A stretch of 64,000 nucleotides of DNA from an uncultured Mucilaginibacter sp. (GTDB taxonomy: Bacteria > Bacteroidota > Bacteroidia > Sphingobacteriales > Sphingobacteriaceae). The notes beneath the pieces were generated by a model. The model ran no database searches. It was not told the DNA's origin and worked only from the letters and a program-made list of their open reading frames with translations. Each line of letters begins with the position of its first letter. Within the stretch, counting starts at the first letter, position 1. Location: contig CAIPFE010000023.1 of assembly GCA_903864275.1 (NCBI GenBank), forward strand, positions 29,731-93,730, written 5' to 3'. The position numbers and the translations under genes are program-made. This document shows positions 59,771-64,000 of this stretch, in pieces.

Positions 59771-59977
59771 ATGAAATTAAACATTGACGATATTATTGCA
59801 TCACTGCAAAATTTAGATAATAACGAAAGGACGCGACTTCAAAATGCGCTGTTCGAGCTTCAGAATGATCTGGACCTTAAGGAGGCTATACAGGAAGGTT
59901 TGGCTGATGTAAAAAGCGGTCGTGTAAGTTCTCATGAATCCGTAATGAAGGAAATAAAGGCAAAGCACAATTCTTGA
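59771..59977 (+). CDS. Antitoxin-like small protein, no partner seen
   Basis: A 68-residue mostly helical protein: INIDDIIASLQNL, ERTRLQNALFELQNDLDLKEAIQEGLADVKSGRVSSHESVMKEI. The C-terminal 'LxEAIxEGLADVxxGRVxxHExVMxEI' is the tail of RelB/ParD-like or 'putative addiction module' antitoxins. Such antitoxins are normally followed by a RelE/ParE toxin; here the next plus-strand frame has no toxin and murF lies convergent after 108 bp. So it is an orphan, a decayed system, or a regulator. Confidence 0.65.
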   Translation: MKLNIDDIIASLQNLDNNERTRLQNALFELQNDLDLKEAIQEGLADVKSGRVSSHESVMKEIKAKHNS

Positions 59978-60085
59978 TGTCGGAATTTCAATTTCGGATT
60001 TATTGAGGATTGCCTGAATAATTGACTTGAAAATAGTCTCCCCTACCGGGGCCCTGCTGTTCTTTTGCTGTAAAGCCGGTTTTAA

Positions 60086-61438
60086 TTAAAACAACTCCAC
60101 TAGCCGCTCCAGGGCCATCCCCCTTGAACCTTTTATAAGGATAGTAGAGTTTTTTACAGGATTTGCTTTTAGGCCTTCAATTGCATCTTCAGCAGTCTCG
60201 TAAAATGTAGGTTTTTTGTCCATGGTCCATGGTCGATCATCCATGGTCGATCCCGCTTTAAAGAAATCTTCTCCAATAAAAATGCGCTCCTCAACCGATG
60301 TCTCCATTGCTTTCTTTATAACTCCCTTGTGCTCAACCGCCGACTCTTCGCCCATTTCAAACATATCGCCTAAAATGAGCACTTTCCTGTTTGCATTTAT
60401 TTTCCCGATGTTTTCGATAGCCACAAACATGCTGCTGGGGTTGGCATTATAGTAATCGCAGATAAGGGTATTGGTTGCGGTTTGTACAATTTGAGAACGG
60501 TTGTTTTTTGGCTGGTAGCTTTCAACGCCTTTGTTTATTTCATCATCACTTAAACCAAAGTAGACGCCGATGCACATTGCCGCCAGTATATTATCAAGGT
60601 TATAAGCCCCTGTGAGCTGCGTTTTTACCTGGTAAATTTGCCCTGAATTATTGTTTTCCCACTCCAAGGCTAAAAGCGGCGAATTTTCAATCAATTGCCC
60701 TGTAACCAGGTTGTCCGCATTACCTGTTCCATAAAACACGGTATGCTGTAATCCCCGTTGTTGTTCCATCTCCAGTAAAACTGCATCATCGCTATTTACA
60801 AAAGCAACCCCTCTTGCTTCCTGGCTTTCGGACTCCTTCAAAAAATCATACAACTCGCCCTTGCCTTTTTTCACCCCCTCAACGCCGCCAAAACCCTCCA
60901 GGTGCGCTTTGCCAACATTGGTGATCAATCCATGAGTGGGCTGGGCAATCGTACAAAGCAGTTCGATTTCCTTTTGGTGGTTAGCTCCCATTTCTATAAC
61001 CGCTATTTGATGTGTTTTGCCGACAGTTAAAACGGTTAAGGGCACACCGATATGGTTATTCAGGTTGCCCTGCGTAGCCTGCGTTTTATAATGCTGCGAT
61101 AAAACCGAATTGATAAGTTCTTTGGTAGTGGTTTTGCCGTTAGTGCCGGTAAGGCCAATAACCGGGATGTTTAATTGCCGGCGATGATGACGGGCCAAAT
61201 CCTGCAAAGCGGTTAGCACATTGTCAACGAGCAAGTACCTTCTATCTATTTTAATAGCGGGGTTATCAATTATAGCATAAGCCGCCCCGGCTTCGATCGC
61301 TTGCTGCGCAAAGGTGTTGGCGTCAAATTTCTCCCCTTTCAAAGCAAAAAACAGGCTGCCGGGCAGTATCTTCCGGGTATCGGTACTGATCCGCGGGTGC
61401 TGCAGGAAAAGTTTGTAAATATCTTCGGTAGTCGTCAT
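60086..61438 (-). CDS. murF: UDP-N-acetylmuramoyl-tripeptide--D-alanyl-D-alanine ligase, with repeat insertion
   Basis: Adds D-Ala-D-Ala to UDP-MurNAc-tripeptide, the last cytoplasmic step of peptidoglycan precursor synthesis. 450 residues. N-terminal domain, then the ATP loop GLTGTNGKTTTKELI (P-loop 98-105), the NEIG-type segment HQIAVIEMGANHQKEI (about 138-153) and C-terminal ligase domain with KVLILGDMFEMGEES. Near residues 395-408 the TCCATGG repeat (60218-60252) encodes STMDDRPWTMDKK in a loop before YETAEDAIEGLK, without breaking the frame. recQ lies upstream on the same strand, separated by a perfect hairpin. Confidence 0.95.
   Translation of the reverse strand: MTTTEDIYKLFLQHPRISTDTRKILPGSLFFALKGEKFDANTFAQQAIEAGAAYAIIDNPAIKIDRRYLLVDNVLTALQDLARHHRRQLNIPVIGLTGTNGKTTTKELINSVLSQHYKTQATQGNLNNHIGVPLTVLTVGKTHQIAVIEMGANHQKEIELLCTIAQPTHGLITNVGKAHLEGFGGVEGVKKGKGELYDFLKESESQEARGVAFVNSDDAVLLEMEQQRGLQHTVFYGTGNADNLVTGQLIENSPLLALEWENNNSGQIYQVKTQLTGAYNLDNILAAMCIGVYFGLSDDEINKGVESYQPKNNRSQIVQTATNTLICDYYNANPSSMFVAIENIGKINANRKVLILGDMFEMGEESAVEHKGVIKKAMETSVEERIFIGEDFFKAGSTMDDRPWTMDKKPTFYETAEDAIEGLKANPVKNSTILIKGSRGMALERLVELF
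60218..60252. repeat. TCCATGG-family repeat inside murF
   Basis: 35 nt: TCCATGGTCGATC occurs at 60226-60238 and again at 60240-60252 as a 13-nt direct repeat, preceded by GTCCATGG. The same word family as in truA. Confidence 0.75.
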
Positions 61439-61456
61439 GATCTGTTAATCTATATC

Positions 61457-61489
61457 AGACTTACGAAGTCTTCAAGACTTCGTAAGTCT
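61457..61489 (-). terminator. Perfect hairpin between recQ and murF
   Basis: AGACTTACGAAGTCTT (61457-61472) and AAGACTTCGTAAGTCT (61474-61489) pair over 16 bp with a 1-nt centre (near palindrome). It lies 20 nt after the recQ stop and 19 nt before murF. No T-run; terminator function is uncertain and it may be a repeat element or mRNA-processing site. Confidence 0.5.
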
Positions 61490-61508
61490 ATTCCGTCATT
61501 GCCTGCGC

Positions 61509-63671
61509 CTAAATCGCCCCCGTCTTGCGCATCCAGGCAATTACGGCTTTAATTTCGCCGTAGCTTGTTTCTTCACCTAAAACTTCTTTGAGCGGCGATA
61601 GTTTTTCAGTCCCGTAGCTTTCAATGGCATCCTTTATTAAAGGGATCTTTTCTTCTTTTACTAAGGCAAGCACATCTATTGCGCCATTGTAAATATAATA
61701 ACTTAAATGTCCTTCAATAGTAGCTACGGCCAGGTTCCGTTCTTTCGCAATTTCGGTAACCGCTTTGCCGGATTTAAAAAGCGTAAAGCTCTCAAAAGCG
61801 GTATCCGAAGATCTGTTACCATTGCCGGCCCGTGCGGTTTTAACCTTGCGCTCGCGTTTGGTTACTTTTTGTTTTATTTTGGATACAAGGTTGTTTTTGG
61901 TGCAATAATATTTAACGGGCAATAAAAACTCGCGGCCATACCTTGCTAATTTAACATCTCCAAAACCAGATATGAGGCGCAATTCATCCAGGGTTTGGGG
62001 TAAATAGGTCGCCATTTCCATTAGAGTAGCATCCGAAAGAATGATGTATGCCGGCAGATTTTCGTGCAGGGCAATATCACGGCGGATGTTTTTTAATTCG
62101 GTTAATAATCCAGCTTCAAAAGGCAATGCTACAGCCGGTTGCTGTTCTTCCGTAGCCTGCGATTCGACAAGTTCAACTTTTTCAAGTCCTTTTAGCACGG
62201 ACTCACTTTTTGGTGTGAGTTTTAAAACAGGGTAGGCATCATCCGTGACCTGTAAATAGCCCAAAGCTGTTAGCTCGCGGATATAACGGAACCAGTCGAT
62301 TTTGCTGATGCCGGCGCCGATGCCATAAGTTTTTAGCTGTTTATGTTCTTCCCTTATCTTTTCACTTTTCGATCCCCGTAAAAAGTCGATTACATAGTTG
62401 GTGCCGAAGCGTTCTTTGAGCCGCGTTACCGCAGATAGCGCTTTTTGCGCGATCAGCGTAGCATCAAAGTGCTTAAATTCAGTTAGACAAAAATCGCACG
62501 AACCGCAGTTTGGCGGGAAATCTTCTTCAAAATATTTCAATAGAAACTGTCTGCGGCAGGCATGCAACTGGCAATAATGCACCATATCGTCCAGTTTTTT
62601 AAGCATGATGCGGCTTTGCTCGGGGTTATCCTCTACCATGGCAAACTGTTTCAGTTTATTGGCATCGCCCGGCGAGTAGAGCAGCATAGTATCAGACGGC
62701 AGGCCATCCCGGCCCGCCCTGCCGGTTTCCTGGTAATAGCCTTCAATGTTTTTTGGCATATCCACATGTACCACGTAGCGGACATTTGATTTATTGATGC
62801 CCATGCCGAATGCGATGGTTGCGACGATGATCTTTACCTCATCACGTAAAAAAGCTTCCTGGGTACGGGCTTTAACCGCGTGCTCCAAACCGGCATGATA
62901 GGGTTCGGCGGCAAAGCCTTCTTCTTTCAGGTCGGCAGCCAGGGCCTCGGTTGATTTACGCGAAAGACAATAAATAATACCCGAATCATCTTTATGATCG
63001 TCCAGAAAATCAAGCAGCTGGTTAAAGCTGTTCTTTTTTGGTAGCACCTTATAGGTAATGTTGGCGCGGTTAAATGATGAAACAAATATGGCGGGATCTT
63101 TAAGGTTTAGTTTTTCGAGGATATCCTTTTTTGTCAGCTTATCGGCAGTAGCGGTAAGGGCTATAACCGGAATATTTGGGAACTCAAGTTTTAAGCCTGC
63201 CAGCATTAAATATTCCGGCCTGAAATCGTGCCCCCAATGCGAAATGCAATGCGCCTCATCGATCGCGATAAGCGAAACCGGCAGCGATTTCAAAAAGCTG
63301 ATGAGCTTGCTTTCGTTCCCGAACAAACGTTCGGGGGCGAGGTATAGCAGCTTAATTTGATTGTTGCGCAGTTTGGTGGTTAACTGTATCTGTTCTTCGG
63401 TACTTTGGCTCGAATTATAAAAAGCTGCGGGTATGCCGTTTACATTCAGGCTGTCAACCTGGTCCTTCATCAGCGCAATGAGTGGAGAGATCACGATGGT
63501 AAGGCCGTCCAGCAATACGGCGGGCAGCTGGTAACATAGTGATTTGCCACCGCCGGTGGGCATCAGCGCGAGCACATCTTTTTTATTTAAAATATGTTGG
63601 ATAATGGCCTCCTGCTCGTGCCGGAACTCGCTATACCCGAAATATTTTTGCAGTGCCTGTAACGGTTCCAT
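61509..63671 (-). CDS. recQ: ATP-dependent DNA helicase RecQ
   Basis: A 3'-5' DNA helicase of recombination and fork repair, 720 residues from Met at 63671 (the frame opens four codons earlier). Domains in order: RecA-like helicase with Walker A MPTGGGKSLCYQ (37-48) and DEAH IDEAHCISHWG near 138; zinc-binding RQC region with CGSCDFC near 395; HRDC (about 520-590, LLTELKNIRRDIALHENLP); and a C-terminal HTH_40-type domain (about 630-720, LFKSGKAVTEIAKERNLAVATIEGHLSYYI), common in Bacteroidota RecQ. Start chosen for the usual MEPLQALQKYFGY. Confidence 0.95.
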   Translation of the reverse strand: MEPLQALQKYFGYSEFRHEQEAIIQHILNKKDVLALMPTGGGKSLCYQLPAVLLDGLTIVISPLIALMKDQVDSLNVNGIPAAFYNSSQSTEEQIQLTTKLRNNQIKLLYLAPERLFGNESKLISFLKSLPVSLIAIDEAHCISHWGHDFRPEYLMLAGLKLEFPNIPVIALTATADKLTKKDILEKLNLKDPAIFVSSFNRANITYKVLPKKNSFNQLLDFLDDHKDDSGIIYCLSRKSTEALAADLKEEGFAAEPYHAGLEHAVKARTQEAFLRDEVKIIVATIAFGMGINKSNVRYVVHVDMPKNIEGYYQETGRAGRDGLPSDTMLLYSPGDANKLKQFAMVEDNPEQSRIMLKKLDDMVHYCQLHACRRQFLLKYFEEDFPPNCGSCDFCLTEFKHFDATLIAQKALSAVTRLKERFGTNYVIDFLRGSKSEKIREEHKQLKTYGIGAGISKIDWFRYIRELTALGYLQVTDDAYPVLKLTPKSESVLKGLEKVELVESQATEEQQPAVALPFEAGLLTELKNIRRDIALHENLPAYIILSDATLMEMATYLPQTLDELRLISGFGDVKLARYGREFLLPVKYYCTKNNLVSKIKQKVTKRERKVKTARAGNGNRSSDTAFESFTLFKSGKAVTEIAKERNLAVATIEGHLSYYIYNGAIDVLALVKEEKIPLIKDAIESYGTEKLSPLKEVLGEETSYGEIKAVIAWMRKTGAI

Positions 63672-63697
63672 ATTGATGTGCAAATGTGCGAATTTTA

Positions 63698-63849
63698 GTC
63701 TGAACCGGGATTAAAGGATTTTACAGATTTTCGCGATCGGTGCTATAATTTTCAAAAAATCAAAGAAATCCGGAAAATCAGCTTAACGGCAAAGCCTTAT
63801 TGAACGCCTATTAAAAACAAATCAATATGTGAAAAATCCCGATTCAGAC
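63698..63849. repeat. Long inverted repeat, 'CCGGGATTAAA' family, and the end of the window
   Basis: Outer arms GTCTGAACCGGGATTA (63698-63713) and AAATCCCGATTCAGAC (63834-63849) pair imperfectly. Inner words AGGATTTTACAGATTTTC and AATCAAAGAAATCCGGAAAATC also pair. From 63850 to 64000 I see no gene that can be called; a possible short start at 63951 is cut by the edge. Confidence 0.65.
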
Positions 63850-64000
63850 AAATATATTTTTTAATGACTGTCCGCATATAGACACCACAATATCTTAATT
63901 TTCTCGTTATCATTGTGAAGATGCTGGCATGTCCCCGCCACATAATCACCTATGATAATGAAGAACAAGTCAATTTCAAAACAATTAACCACGTCCCACC

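Noticed and set aside
63951..64000. Possible gene start at the right edge (MIMKNKSISKQLTTSH)
   Set aside because: Only 16 codons are visible and there is no -7 box, so it cannot be supported.

Overview
The window is chromosomal DNA of a member of the Bacteroidota, most likely Sphingobacteriaceae close to Mucilaginibacter or Pedobacter. This rests on gldK-gldL-gldM-gldN and a PorW/SprE-like gene of the type IX secretion system, Bacteroidota-only families such as DUF4293 and DUF4271, an ATP synthase cluster without beta and epsilon subunits, and promoters with the Bacteroidota -7 box TAnnTTTG. The genus is an inference.

Layout. 1-5.2 kb: an edge-truncated gene, a small lipoprotein, aconitase, a PIN toxin with its antitoxin partner and a NodB deacetylase, all on the minus strand. 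5.3-17.4 kb: a TolC and HlyD efflux pair, gpsA, two small exported proteins, a DEAD-box RNA helicase, an exported alpha/beta hydrolase, truA and an ABC exporter. 17.5-23.3 kb: the ATP synthase cluster, transcribed atpZ-like, membrane protein, atpB, atpE, atpF, atpH, atpA, atpG. 23.4-30.6 kb: PorW/SprE, PBP1A and UvrC. 30.9-35.6 kb: the gldKLMN operon. 36-43.4 kb: a DUF4271 gene with hemD, a small membrane protein, an FtsX-type permease, an AhpD-like protein and threonine aldolase. 43.4-56.6 kb: an integrated mobilizable element. 56.6-64 kb: hemW, a fasciclin protein, an FAD oxidoreductase, an orphan antitoxin-like gene, murF and recQ.

The element (about 13.1 kb) has a tyrosine recombinase, an HTH protein of excisionase type, a primase, an SF3-like helicase separated from the primase by seven iterons (TTTGATGA), a MobC/relaxase/accessory mobilization operon with a palindrome-rich oriT candidate, and no conjugation machinery. 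A 9-bp repeat, CATGGCCGG, marks both ends. At the right end it is the start codon of hemW. At the left end it follows an orphaned promoter (TACCTTTG), so the element appears to have entered exactly at the hemW start and cut the gene from its promoter. Its AT-rich cargo (44.4-49.1 kb) holds two divergent XRE regulators, small membrane proteins, a duplicated-domain protein, a membrane-TPR protein and a DUF2971-like protein. Related degenerate repeats lie on both sides of the cargo. It is the best place here to look for an undescribed, possibly defensive, system.

Two further patterns stand out. Many intergenic gaps hold an inverted repeat built of 7-9-nt units, in several unrelated families, and members lie inside the coding sequences of truA and murF and at the 5' ends of gpsA, uvrC and an ABC exporter. 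Several genes also have TAnnTTTG only 3-6 nt before the start codon, which predicts leaderless mRNAs.
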